Source: Chloroflexota bacterium (GTDB taxonomy: Bacteria > Chloroflexota > Dehalococcoidia > JACPQD01). Taken from it: 51,472 bases of DNA. This document shows positions 17,491 through 25,522 of the stretch, one piece after another. A model generated the notes under the pieces. It made no database searches and was not told the origin of the DNA. It was given only the letters and a program-made list of their open reading frames with translations. The translations under genes and the position numbers were made by a program. The stretch is from positions 1 through 51,472 of the forward strand of contig JACPQD010000004.1 of the NCBI GenBank assembly GCA_016190665.1, in the 5' to 3' direction. Numbering within the stretch: the first letter of the stretch is position 1; each line of letters starts with the position of its first letter.

Positions 17491-17730
17491 GCGTCTAAGG
17501 AGTTGGACCTCCACCTTATCGACGACAACTGCGGCGCTCATCCGCCTCCGGCGGACCTTGAGATCACTGCCTGGCTGGCGAAACATCCGCGTTTCCACAG
17601 GCATTTCACTCCGACGTCAGCGTCGTGGCTGAACCTCGTGGAGCGCTGGTTCCGAGAAATCACCGAGAAGCGGATCCGCCGCGGCGTCCTTACCAGCATG
17701 CCCGCCTTGGTCGCGGCCATCATGGAGTAC
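17491..17730 (+). pseudogene. Remnant of an IS630-family transposase, C-terminal part
   Basis: About 75 codons match the DDE end of IS630-type transposases: LHLIDDNCGAH (carrying an Asp of the DDE triad), then WLAKHPRF, FTPTSASWLNLVERWF (with the final Glu) and RRGVLTS. An in-frame TAA at 17488-17490 precedes it, and the similarity stops near 17730, where the frame runs into low-complexity Ala codons. The N-terminal two-thirds and the terminal repeats are missing, so it is a dead fragment. Confidence 0.85.
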
Positions 17731-18036
17731 ACTAGCTTCCCCATGGCTGCGGCGGCCGCTGCCTCGGCCGCGCCAGCTAGCGCCTCACGGCGCGTGAATA
17801 GCCTGCGTCGGCCGGCGCTTGCCCCTCGATCGCCCCTCACTTCCGCGTGGTCTCATCTACTTCATAAGGTATGGTCCGCCTCCCCATACGGACATTCACT
17901 GGGGACGGGTTTCAGACCCGCCCCTACAGAGACGATGTGCGTCCTTACGGCGGGATTACCCTTTTGATCGGTTACCGGACTGGAAGAAGCCGCGGGTTGG
18001 CGCCGCGATAAGCCGGGGCGCCGGCCCGCGGGTCAC
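17731..18036. other. Non-coding stretch with GC-rich palindromic words
   Basis: It holds GC-rich sequence (GGCGGCCGCTGCCTCGG near 17750) continuing from the transposase remnant, and no supported gene. It lies downstream of the stop of the leftward cytochrome gene. Confidence 0.4.
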
Positions 18037-18780
18037 CTACGCGCCGCGGAGCGCACGCCTGACGGCGAAGCCTAAGGTGGCTAGCACGGCGCCCAGGGCT
18101 CCCACGTATACGAAAGGCAGAGGTGCGCCCGTCTTGGGCAGCGCGGGTGCCGGTGCAGCTGGCTTGGGCTTTGCCGGCTGATCCCTGAACTGGGTGAGCA
18201 GGAAGTCCGCGATCACGCCCGCCTCATCGTCGCTCACCTGTGTGGGGCTGAACCTCGGCATCATGTTCCTCGGCGTTCGCAACTCGGTGATGACTGCCTC
18301 TTTGGTGGGCGTCCTTCCTGTATTCACGAAGGGCGTCAGCGGGCCCGTCTCGCCGTGGCACGCGATGCAACGCTTTTGCGCGACCAGCAGCTTGCCAGGA
18401 TGGTCTCCCGGCTGGACCGCTGGCTGAGGGGGCGTCCAGCCGGTGACGGCGGGGAGCGTCTTCATGTAGTCCAGCATGTCCCGGATGTCCTGGTCAGATA
18501 CCTTGTCGGCGGCGAACGCCGGCATCATCGCCCGAGGAGTGCGCACTGGCGTGATCCACTGCTCCGCAGTGCGAGTATCCCCCGCGCGCGGACCAGCGAA
18601 GGCGCCCTGCCCCTGCTCTCCGTGGCATCGCCGACAGAGGGATGCTGCCCACAGCTCCTTCCCTTTGGCGGCGTCGTTCGGCGGGGCCGCCGCCGTCGCG
18701 CCGAGGTCGACGGAGAGGACCAAAGCCAGGCCAGCGAGCACCGCTAAAGCTATCAGACGGGAAAATGTATTACCAAACAT
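18037..18780 (-). CDS. Diheme cytochrome c with C-terminal LPKTG and membrane anchor
   Basis: An exported electron carrier of 247 residues. An N-terminal signal or anchor helix (residues 9-24) precedes two class-I cytochrome domains with CRRCH (49-53) and CIACH (138-142). Each domain has a plausible distal Met in a repeated block, TPRAMMP (81-87) and TPRNMMP (169-175), so it is an internal duplication. After a Pro/Ala/Lys linker comes LPKTG (214-218), a hydrophobic helix and the basic tail RRALRG: a complete sortase-type sorting signal, or simply a membrane anchor. It is separate from the oxidase operon to the right by about 500 bp but on the same strand. Confidence 0.92.
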   Translation of the reverse strand: MFGNTFSRLIALAVLAGLALVLSVDLGATAAAPPNDAAKGKELWAASLCRRCHGEQGQGAFAGPRAGDTRTAEQWITPVRTPRAMMPAFAADKVSDQDIRDMLDYMKTLPAVTGWTPPQPAVQPGDHPGKLLVAQKRCIACHGETGPLTPFVNTGRTPTKEAVITELRTPRNMMPRFSPTQVSDDEAGVIADFLLTQFRDQPAKPKPAAPAPALPKTGAPLPFVYVGALGAVLATLGFAVRRALRGA

Positions 18781-19276
18781 ATCAGGCCTCCTGGAGTCTC
18801 AGTTTCTTGAGAGCGCCTTGCATACCCTGAGGCTGTGACACTCCCGCGATGAAGCCTGACTCCGCCTTCGCAAGATTCCTTGCGGGAGGAAGGCTCTCCG
18901 GAATCTCGGCGGCGTCCTGCGGCCAATAACGACGGCATGAAAGGCAAGAAGGATACAGATTCACCCCCTTTCCCATTGCTCACGTTCTTGTCACGTTCTT
19001 GTCCTTCCGGGAATATTGCCAGGCGACGTTCTCGCCAGGTCCTGTCCCGTGGTAATGTTCTACTTCCCTTTGCAGCGGCCATCCTCGTGTGGAACGGTCA
19101 CCACGGGCGCTGTATCGGACTCTCGCCTGCTTGGCGTCCTGGCCCTTGACGGCTCCGATGCCGTTGGCCGTGGCTTACGCCTCCATACTAGCAAGAGTGA
19201 AATGGAGAAGTCATAAAATGGATGGCGAAAGTCGATAAGAAAGATGCTTAGGACGGCGCCGCTCCATGGCCGTCCT
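18781..19276. other. Non-coding stretch between cytochrome and heme O synthase genes
   Basis: It contains the upstream region of the diheme cytochrome gene (minus strand, toward 18781) and the region downstream of the heme O synthase gene. I see no RNA gene, strong hairpin or supported reading frame. Confidence 0.4.
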
Positions 19277-20134
19277 CTAGATACTCTTCAGGAGAGTATC
19301 TAGGAACATTATTAGGAACATGCCCAGCAAATACATACCCGAAAGCTTGTAGTTGCCCCACGCCTTCTTCTGGCCTGGGCCTTTCCAAAGCTGAACACTT
19401 GAAACGAGGTAGATGGCCCCCAAAAGTATGGCGCCAATTAAGTAGACGCTCCCGAAGGGAGTAACCGGATATAGTAAAAGAGATACCGGCAGCAGGAGAG
19501 CACTGTAGAGCAAAACGCAGGCCGCTGTTCGCTTTTCTCCCGCAACTGCCGCCAACGTAGGTATCCCTGCCTCGCGGTAATCGGTCTGATGGACGATAGC
19601 AAAGCTCCAGAAGTGGCACGGCGTCCACAGAAAAACGAGGAAAGCCAACATGATGGGGACTGGGGTTAGCAGAGGGTTTATTGCAGACCAGCTTGCCAGG
19701 ACAGCGCAGCTTCCCGCCACGCCCCCGATCACTGTGCTCAATGTGCTTCGTGGCTTTAACCAGAGGGTATAGATAACAACGTAGGCAAAGGCGCCAGAAA
19801 GGGAATAGAGGGCGACTTGAAGGTTAAGCTGGAGGGAAAAAGGAAGGGAGGAGACCAGGAGGGCAAGCCCAAAGAGAAGCGCACTCCGAGGGCTAATTCT
19901 GCCTGCCGGTAAGGGCCTTCTTCTGGTTCTAATCATGGCAGCGTCCAGATGGTGGTCTGCATAATGGTTTAGAGTGCTTGCTCCGGCCGAGCTCAGCGTC
20001 CCCGTTACTAACAGGAATGCCAGCCGGTCCCAGGGAGGGGCGCTGTCACCAGCGATGGTTGCTGTAACACCACCTACCAAGACGATCAGGGCCACGATCT
20101 TGAATTTACAGAGGGAAAGATAATCTTTAAGCAT
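19277..20134 (-). CDS. ctaB: Protoheme IX farnesyltransferase (heme O synthase)
   Basis: A membrane prenyltransferase that adds farnesyl to heme b to give heme o, needed by oxidases using heme O or A. The UbiA-type motif NHYADHHLD (N56, D60, D64) followed by MIRTRRRPLP is complete. The second Asp-rich loop appears as HQTDYREAGIPTL. About eight or nine transmembrane segments are spread through 285 residues, a normal length. It is the last gene of the leftward oxidase-like operon. Its presence suggests that at least one O- or A-type heme enzyme is made here, which matters when judging the divergent subunit I. Confidence 0.95.
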   Translation of the reverse strand: MLKDYLSLCKFKIVALIVLVGGVTATIAGDSAPPWDRLAFLLVTGTLSSAGASTLNHYADHHLDAAMIRTRRRPLPAGRISPRSALLFGLALLVSSLPFSLQLNLQVALYSLSGAFAYVVIYTLWLKPRSTLSTVIGGVAGSCAVLASWSAINPLLTPVPIMLAFLVFLWTPCHFWSFAIVHQTDYREAGIPTLAAVAGEKRTAACVLLYSALLLPVSLLLYPVTPFGSVYLIGAILLGAIYLVSSVQLWKGPGQKKAWGNYKLSGMYLLGMFLIMFLDTLLKSI

Positions 20135-20166
20135 GGGTATCCGACATTCTGACGAGCTTCAACAGC

Positions 20167-20394
20167 TCATAACTTCAACTTAACGACAAGCTTCCTTCTC
20201 ATCCCCGCCCCATAATGGCGAGACGAAAAGCAACCTGTCTCCCACTCGCCCACTCTACCTGAGGGAACGGTGAAGGTTAGGGTGGCCTTGCCGCCAGGTT
20301 CGAGCAAAACCATTGTGCCATGCCCCGTCTCTTTCTCTTCGGTGGCTTTCTCGCCCAGATTACCATCCCTTAGAAAGCGTAGCCCAGAATCCAA
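20167..20394 (-). pseudogene. Truncated blue-copper (cupredoxin) protein, C-terminal half only
   Basis: The frame encodes only the end of a type-1 copper domain: VLLEPGGKATLTFTVPSG, then the ligand loop GCFSSRHYGAGM giving Cys, His and Met in the C-x4-H-x4-M arrangement of auracyanin/azurin-like proteins. The first half, with the N-terminal His ligand, and any signal peptide are missing. Upstream in frame a TGA occurs after about 17 further codons without similarity. There is no good ribosome site; the first available start is TTG. A 5'-truncated relic is likeliest, less likely a short expressed peptide. It lies between the heme O synthase and cupredoxin lipoprotein genes. Confidence 0.6.
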
Positions 20395-20489
20395 TCCTTT
20401 CGAAAAAGAAGCCTGACATGAAGGTTCAGATTCTGGGCTGTCATCTGGTCAGTCTTAAATGCTTTCTTCCAAGTTGCTGGAGGTTCTCC

Positions 20490-20993
20490 TTACCTGGGCA
20501 ACACGGTAATGACGGCAGTCATGTTTTCTTTATGCTCCATGCAATGGAGTTTGTACATCCCGACTTTGTCAGCAGTGAAGATTATCTCGTAGAGTTTCCC
20601 CCGGTTATGTTCCGTTTCCTTAACAACGTCAACGCCATTGGGGTCTATAACATGGTCTTTATGCACATCGCCATTCACTACAAAGAGCACGAACTTCACC
20701 CGGTCGCCCTGCCAAACGGTCATAGCGCTGGGGTTGAACTGATAAGCCCCAACCTCCCACCTGGCTGGGTCATTCTTATCTGCCACACCTGGAGCCTTGT
20801 AAGAGTAGGTCTTGCCCAATGTCTCCGGGTTTATCGTGGGTGGCGCCAGCTTGTCCTTCGAAGTACCACCTTTAATTTCAATGGCATTAATGTTAAAGAC
20901 CCTCTCACTGGGAGGTGGGGCTGCCGCAGCACAAGCGGAGAGGAGTACTATCGAAACCAGAACGAGACTGAGAACGATGAGAATCCTCTTCAT
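20490..20993 (-). CDS. Cupredoxin lipoprotein, nitrosocyanin-like ligand loop
   Basis: A 167-residue exported copper protein: lipobox LLSAC with Cys21, a short linker, and one cupredoxin domain from about residue 75. The first His ligand is in NGDVHKDH (H111 or H114). The C-terminal loop LHCMEHKENM gives C151, H154 and M158. The segment FTADKVGMYKLHCMEH resembles nitrosocyanin, whose copper ligands include Cys-x2-His, and also cytochrome oxidase subunit II-like domains, but there is only one Cys so it is not CuA. It is in the oxidase-like operon, likely as an electron donor or acceptor, or a copper carrier for its neighbours. Confidence 0.85.
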   Translation of the reverse strand: MKRILIVLSLVLVSIVLLSACAAAAPPPSERVFNINAIEIKGGTSKDKLAPPTINPETLGKTYSYKAPGVADKNDPARWEVGAYQFNPSAMTVWQGDRVKFVLFVVNGDVHKDHVIDPNGVDVVKETEHNRGKLYEIIFTADKVGMYKLHCMEHKENMTAVITVLPR

Positions 20994-21134
20994 GTTAACG
21001 TACCTCCTACTGAACCTTCGTTACCGAATTCCTCTTTTTGTGCCGTACGAATGTTTACATTCTCTCCGTTCGCATCTCTCACCCCCTTTCGACTAAACCG
21101 AACTTAGTTGGGTTTGATACCGCCTTCCGCCTTG

Positions 21135-21575
21135 TCAGCGGGCAGAGCTCAGCTTGGCTTCTATCTCCTCCAGCGTCAGGTCAGGTTCGGGTCTATCTCC
21201 GAGAAGCTCCTTCATCGTCATCCAGGTATGGATGAAGTGCCCAGCGGGTAAGTGTTCGCGTAGCACCCCATCCATAGCGCTCTTATGTTTGGGGTCAGTG
21301 ACCATCGGCATCAGCTTTTCCAGATGAGCGTAGGCTGGGGCATCGTTTTCTGCCTTGGCTGCTTTGTAAATCGCCCAGTGGCGGAACTCCATTTCCGCTG
21401 ACATCGCTACTTGCTCTACTCCAGCGGGAGGAACCGGCTGAGTCATCTTAGCCAGGACCACATCCGCCAGGAAAACCACCGCTAATGTTGCCATACCGCC
21501 CAAAAACAGGGTCATAAGCCACAACCGGACCAGAGTTTTATCACCCCGTGTGACCGCCATTGCGTTTAGGCTCAC
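21135..21575 (-). CDS. Membrane-anchored protein of unknown function in the oxidase-like operon
   Basis: I do not recognise this family. The 146-residue product has one transmembrane helix (about residues 17-41), then a soluble, mostly helical domain rich in His and Met (MEFRHWAIYKAAK, LREHLPAGHFIHTWMTMKEL). The start is GTG with GGAGGAGGG upstream, 20 bp after the stop of subunit I, so it is translated as part of that operon. The topology would suit a small accessory subunit, and the His/Met residues could bind heme or copper, but no standard motif is present. Confidence 0.8.
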   Translation of the reverse strand: MSLNAMAVTRGDKTLVRLWLMTLFLGGMATLAVVFLADVVLAKMTQPVPPAGVEQVAMSAEMEFRHWAIYKAAKAENDAPAYAHLEKLMPMVTDPKHKSAMDGVLREHLPAGHFIHTWMTMKELLGDRPEPDLTLEEIEAKLSSAR

Positions 21576-21595
21576 TTCCCTCCTCCTGTTCTAAC

Positions 21596-23251
21596 CTAGC
21601 GCATCTGGATAGGCATACCCCAGAAATAGCCAAAGGCTAAAAGGGTAAGGATAACTATACCCAGGATAAAGACCGAAGACGGAATGAGAGCCACCGGAGT
21701 GCGGTTATAAGCCACTTTCGATGGTAGAGGCGGCGCTTCCATTCCTTTGATGGACTCTTCGATGGTGGCTACCTTCTTCCCGGCTATTACCGTCATCACC
21801 ATAATCAAGACGAAGGTTACGCCAGCAATTACCGCCAGGATACCGCCTATCCCCAGAGATAGATTCATCCAAATAGGCCAGGAACCCGAGGCGTCAAGTC
21901 CGCCGGCGTATCTTCGCGGGACACCGCCAAGACCGCCAATGACCCCAAAGGTCGACATTATCAATAGGGCGGCACCCATCAGATAAGGCTGGAGCCTGGC
22001 TAATCTCAAGCCCCACAGGCGTCTGCCCAATAATACCGGTAACCCGTAATAGAGGGCGCCCATATAAGTAATGTTGGCTCCACCCGCGGCCATGGGATGG
22101 ATGTAGGCTGGGACAACAAAGGTGTTATGCAGCATAGGCGACAATTGTTCTTGGATAAGAACATAGGCCAGAAGTCCGCCCCAGAATAACGTCACCATAC
22201 CCATTATCATGGAACCGAAGGCGGGATTTCCCCAGGGCAAATGCTTGAGCCAGCTAAAGAAACCATAGCCGGCCTGTCTCATTCTGGCTTCCAGCATCCC
22301 CAGGATAACGAACACGTGAAGAACAGTGGGCACGCCCACCAGAAGGGACAAGGTGGTGCCGACGAACTTTACGTTGTAGGGAAGGTTGGGGTCCATCAAC
22401 AGGTGATAGATGAAGGTAGGCGGGACAAAAAAAGGATATAAGAGGAAGAGGGCTTTGGCCACCTGTTTCGCGTAAACTGACTTGGCATCAGCCGTGGCCT
22501 CCACCAGAAGATAAGCCACACCGACTAAAGCCAAAGCCGGAAGATAGTGATATATATGGAAGACAATATGCCAGTTCATCCGGAATGCGCCGGGTAAAAT
22601 TTCGCCGATCCCCAGAGACCACAAAAAAGCGAAGCCGAAGATTTTGATAGCGGCAATTAGCCCAGGGACAGCGATGAAGAGACTAGCGATGGCGGCAAAG
22701 GTAGATATGGGAATCTCCTTGAAAAAGGAAGCCCAAGCCTTTAGACTCAGTTTACGTTCCACAGCGCTGAGGATGGTGGCAATAAAGTCCACCACCACCA
22801 GCCCCATCCCCAGGGCTAGTGTCACGAAACTCAAGTAGGCCAGCCACGATGCAGGATACTGTTCTACCAGAGGGATGGGAGCGTTATAAGTGATGTTCGT
22901 TCCCAGAAGAATCGCAATAAGAGCCAGAATAGCGGCCAGGGTCATAATACCAAAACCGACCCAGCCAAGCTCATAGCTCCACAATTTGCGCTTAATCAGC
23001 ACTGTTCCCGCCGCCAGAAGAAAGGCCGTCTGGATGAAGCCTATCCAGAAGATAAACATCATAATGCCGTGACCGGTCAGCGCCTGGTAGTATACATTTG
23101 AGGACAGTACCGACAGAGCCGGCGTCCGCACCAGGAGCATTAGCAGAGCAAAAACTCCGCCAATGCCCATAATGACCAGACCCGTACCGGCGAAGGCAGC
23201 TAATAATCTTTTATCTTCAGAGCCTATTTTGATTTCTTGCCACAATGCCAT
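21596..23251 (-). CDS. Heme-copper oxidase subunit I homologue (ba3-like) with altered active-site ligands
   Basis: A 551-residue polytopic protein with at least twelve hydrophobic segments. Alignment by eye to ba3/B-type subunit I is clear at several points: YYQALTGHG (H61, low-spin heme ligand, helix II), WHIVFHIYHYLP (H228, H232, H235, Y236; the CuB/Tyr helix), IYHLLMDP (281-288), and LHNTFVVPAYIHPM (374-387) before a conserved YMGALYYGLP. Canonical proteins have HH where this has Y282-H283, and HxH where this has Y383-I-H385. So one CuB His and the proximal His of the high-spin heme appear replaced by Tyr, while both low-spin heme ligands remain. It may be a divergent oxidase, an NO-reactive enzyme, or a non-catalytic electron-transfer protein. 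It follows the CuA subunit gene by 29 bp. Confidence 0.9.
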   Translation of the reverse strand: MALWQEIKIGSEDKRLLAAFAGTGLVIMGIGGVFALLMLLVRTPALSVLSSNVYYQALTGHGIMMFIFWIGFIQTAFLLAAGTVLIKRKLWSYELGWVGFGIMTLAAILALIAILLGTNITYNAPIPLVEQYPASWLAYLSFVTLALGMGLVVVDFIATILSAVERKLSLKAWASFFKEIPISTFAAIASLFIAVPGLIAAIKIFGFAFLWSLGIGEILPGAFRMNWHIVFHIYHYLPALALVGVAYLLVEATADAKSVYAKQVAKALFLLYPFFVPPTFIYHLLMDPNLPYNVKFVGTTLSLLVGVPTVLHVFVILGMLEARMRQAGYGFFSWLKHLPWGNPAFGSMIMGMVTLFWGGLLAYVLIQEQLSPMLHNTFVVPAYIHPMAAGGANITYMGALYYGLPVLLGRRLWGLRLARLQPYLMGAALLIMSTFGVIGGLGGVPRRYAGGLDASGSWPIWMNLSLGIGGILAVIAGVTFVLIMVMTVIAGKKVATIEESIKGMEAPPLPSKVAYNRTPVALIPSSVFILGIVILTLLAFGYFWGMPIQMR

Positions 23252-23280
23252 GAGGTATGCTCCTTCCCCGATGACTCTTT

Positions 23281-23853
23281 CTATTCAACAATAATTTTAG
23301 CCTTCATGAGATGATGAGCAGCACCACAGTATTCGGTGCATCTTATCTCAATTTCGCCCAACTTGGTCGGCCGTACCAGTATCTTGGTGGTCATATCAGG
23401 CAAAATCACCGTATTCAGACTCCCCTCCATAATTACGGAACCGCCATGCAACACATCTGGCGAAAAGAAAATGATGTCGTAAAGGCCGCCGTATTGCAAT
23501 CGTATTGTGTTGGGGATGAAGGAAAATTGACGAGCCATAATATAGACCTTACTGGTGGAGGTGGGCACCATCAGGCCATCGGGCATAGTGACCGTTACTT
23601 TATCTCCCGGAGGAATTCGCACTGAGCCATCCGGCAAAGCGTATTTCTTTTGCTGTTCGCTAATCTTGCTGGTGAACCATTCCTGGGAGATTTTCACGCC
23701 GCCGTGAACATGCGCCCCACCTGACCCGACGACGCCCAGAGCAAACCACATCGGGACGAGAACCATGACGGAGAAGGCGACAAGAAAGGCAGCCACGAGG
23801 AAGCCGACCGGACCTCTTGTTGTTTTGCCTTCTATCGGAAGTATCTCTTGCAT
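23281..23853 (-). CDS. ctaC: Cytochrome c oxidase subunit II, CuA domain
   Basis: A membrane-anchored CuA electron-entry subunit. The 190-residue product has one transmembrane helix (about residues 17-43) and a C-terminal cupredoxin domain outside the cell. The binuclear CuA site is complete: H136 in DVLHGG and the loop CTEYCGAAHHLM giving C172, E174, C176, H180 and M183. A single N-terminal helix is typical of ba3-type subunit II. It is encoded between the monoheme cytochrome c and subunit I, in the same order as electron flow. Confidence 0.95.
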   Translation of the reverse strand: MQEILPIEGKTTRGPVGFLVAAFLVAFSVMVLVPMWFALGVVGSGGAHVHGGVKISQEWFTSKISEQQKKYALPDGSVRIPPGDKVTVTMPDGLMVPTSTSKVYIMARQFSFIPNTIRLQYGGLYDIIFFSPDVLHGGSVIMEGSLNTVILPDMTTKILVRPTKLGEIEIRCTEYCGAAHHLMKAKIIVE

Positions 23854-23864
23854 CGACTTCTCCT

Positions 23865-24272
23865 CTATTTGAGGCTTTCTATGAATTCCGACAGCTCGTG
23901 TAGCTGGTCGGCGGTGACGCTGGTTCTGGGCATACTGCCGGCTTGGTATCCCTTGACTACTTTGGCGTCGGGGTCGATGACAGATTCATGCAAGTAATCG
24001 TGACCCCGGACTAATTTCTGCCCAGTGGTTAGTTCTACCGTCCGACCTGAGATACCAACCAGGGAAGGTCCCACGTTACCTCCATCGCCGTTTATCCGAT
24101 GGCAACCAATACACCCCTTCTCAAAGAAGAGTTGCTTGCCACCTTGCTTGACAGCAGGAGGCGGAGCAGTCGGTGGTGGAGCAGGTGTGGGAGTAGATAT
24201 TCTTGAACTGCATGCCGATGCTGGCAGCACACCTGAAAATAGCATCATGACTACTACGAAAAAGTGTTTCAT
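23865..24272 (-). CDS. Monoheme cytochrome c lipoprotein
   Basis: First gene of the oxidase-like operon. The ATG at 24272 has AAGGAG 10 nt upstream. An earlier in-frame start would add a 34-residue leader without a signal. The product (about 135 residues) has a lipoprotein signal ending PASAC, a Pro/Thr linker (TPTPAPPPTAPPP) and a class-I cytochrome domain with CIGCH followed by NGDGGNVGPSL. The sixth ligand is probably the Met in GSMPRTSVT. It is placed to pass electrons to the CuA site of the next gene product, 11 bp downstream. Confidence 0.92.
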   Translation of the reverse strand: MKHFFVVVMMLFSGVLPASACSSRISTPTPAPPPTAPPPAVKQGGKQLFFEKGCIGCHRINGDGGNVGPSLVGISGRTVELTTGQKLVRGHDYLHESVIDPDAKVVKGYQAGSMPRTSVTADQLHELSEFIESLK

Positions 24273-24788
24273 CTGCCAAAAGCTCCTTACCGCTTGCCAA
24301 TCGGTTGGCACGCCCAGCAACACAGCTTGGTTCCGGTGCGGGCACAAACCATGCGGCACCACCAGGGCAGCCATCTAGCTACCCTGAGATCCTGACACTT
24401 GAGCGGAATCGGTGACATAAGTTCTTAACCCCACTCAACTCCCACAATTAACCGCTGGTCTCGCTCAGTTTATACCAGCTATGCGGTTACAGCGCGGTGA
24501 ACGAGATAGCTGGAGTTGTTACGACTGCGTTACAGTGCTGCTGGACGATTTAGAAAGGAGAGGGCGATGACTATTGTAATGTTCTCATGGTTTCACATGG
24601 AGATGGATAGCCACCTCCGCTATGGGGAACGGAAAAAGCTAGCGGGGGATGAAAAAGGCTGTTACGCGCCGTTTACGAGAGCAGGAGAGAATGTCACATC
24701 TGCGTTACTGTTTCGCGTCGGACCAGAAAGCAATGAGGTAGCGCCTGTTCTCAAGTGCTACCTCGTGGATATTACGCTGGGAAACGGG
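24273..24788. other. Upstream region of the oxidase-like operon
   Basis: This gap lies between the operon start (24272, minus) and the stop of the response regulator gene (24789, minus), so it should hold the operon promoter. I could not settle on one promoter. It contains spaced GTTAC repeats, annotated separately. A 96-codon plus-strand frame from 24567 with a good AGGAG site overlaps the regulator gene antisense by about 70 bp and has no recognisable domain; I do not call it a gene. Confidence 0.45.
24486..24533. promoter_or_regulatory. Direct GTTAC repeats with 11-bp spacing, possible OmpR-family operator
   Basis: GTTAC occurs at 24486, 24518 and 24529. The last two are exactly 11 bp apart and the first lies 32 bp away, close to three turns. 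OmpR/PhoB regulators bind direct repeats of this spacing. A regulator of that family is encoded next door and the site is upstream of the oxidase-like operon. The match is suggestive only. Confidence 0.35.
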
Positions 24789-25487
24789 CTATTGCAGGGC
24801 CAACATGTAGCCCACTCCGGCATGAGTGACAATATGCCTCGGATCGTCGGGATCTGATTCTATTTTCTGGCGCAATCTCCTGACGTAGACCCTGAGACCC
24901 TCGAACGGCTCCCGATATTCCGGTCCCCAGACCTTCTCCAGTATCTCTTGTTGCACGACCACGCGACCAGCGTGAGCCGCGAGACAATGGAGCAAACGAT
25001 ATTCCGTGGGGCTGAGCTTAACCTCCCGTCCTGCCACGGTAACTCGACGTTGGGCAAAATCAATGGAGAGATCACCCCAAGAAAGAGTTGGGTGAGGGCC
25101 AATCGTTTCGGAGAAGCAGCTTCTCCTGAGTACTGCCTCTACCCTGGCCAGCAACTCTTCAGCGGAAAAAGGTTTCGTGATATAATCATCCGCACCCAGG
25201 CGTAGGCCCCTTACTTTCTCTGAGTCTTCTCCTTTGGCGGTAAGCATAATGATGGGCACTACAGAAAAGTCTCTTATGCGCTGGCAAACTTCGTAGCCGT
25301 CCATACCCGGCATGCGGATGTCCAGAATAACCAGGTCTGGATTCTCCCGAGCAACTCTCTGCAGTGCTTCGTTGCCGCAGGTAGCAGTAACAACCCTGTA
25401 TCCTGAACCTTGCAGATTGTATTCTACTAGCTTGATGTAGCGCGGCTCGTCATCTACGACAAGTACACTAATATCAGCCGTATGCAT
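24789..25487 (-). CDS. OmpR/PhoB-family response regulator
   Basis: A two-component transcription factor of 232 residues. The receiver domain (5-120) has the acidic pair VDDE, phospho-acceptor D56 in LVILDIRMPG, Thr in MLTAKG and K105 in DYITKPFS. The C-terminal winged helix (about 132-230) shows LSPTEYRLLHCLA and VYVRRLRQKIE. All phosphorylation residues are intact. The gene follows the sensor kinase by 35 bp on the same strand and is probably co-transcribed with it. Target genes are not shown by the sequence, but the nearby oxidase-like operon is a candidate. Confidence 0.97.
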   Translation of the reverse strand: MHTADISVLVVDDEPRYIKLVEYNLQGSGYRVVTATCGNEALQRVARENPDLVILDIRMPGMDGYEVCQRIRDFSVVPIIMLTAKGEDSEKVRGLRLGADDYITKPFSAEELLARVEAVLRRSCFSETIGPHPTLSWGDLSIDFAQRRVTVAGREVKLSPTEYRLLHCLAAHAGRVVVQQEILEKVWGPEYREPFEGLRVYVRRLRQKIESDPDDPRHIVTHAGVGYMLALQ

Positions 25488-25522
25488 GATGTCACCCCCT
25501 AAGTCCTAAGCATTATCAGCCA

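Noticed and set aside
24516..24857. Plus-strand frame with good ribosome site (ATG at 24567)
   Set aside because: It has no recognisable domain, has odd composition, and overlaps the end of the response regulator gene on the opposite strand.
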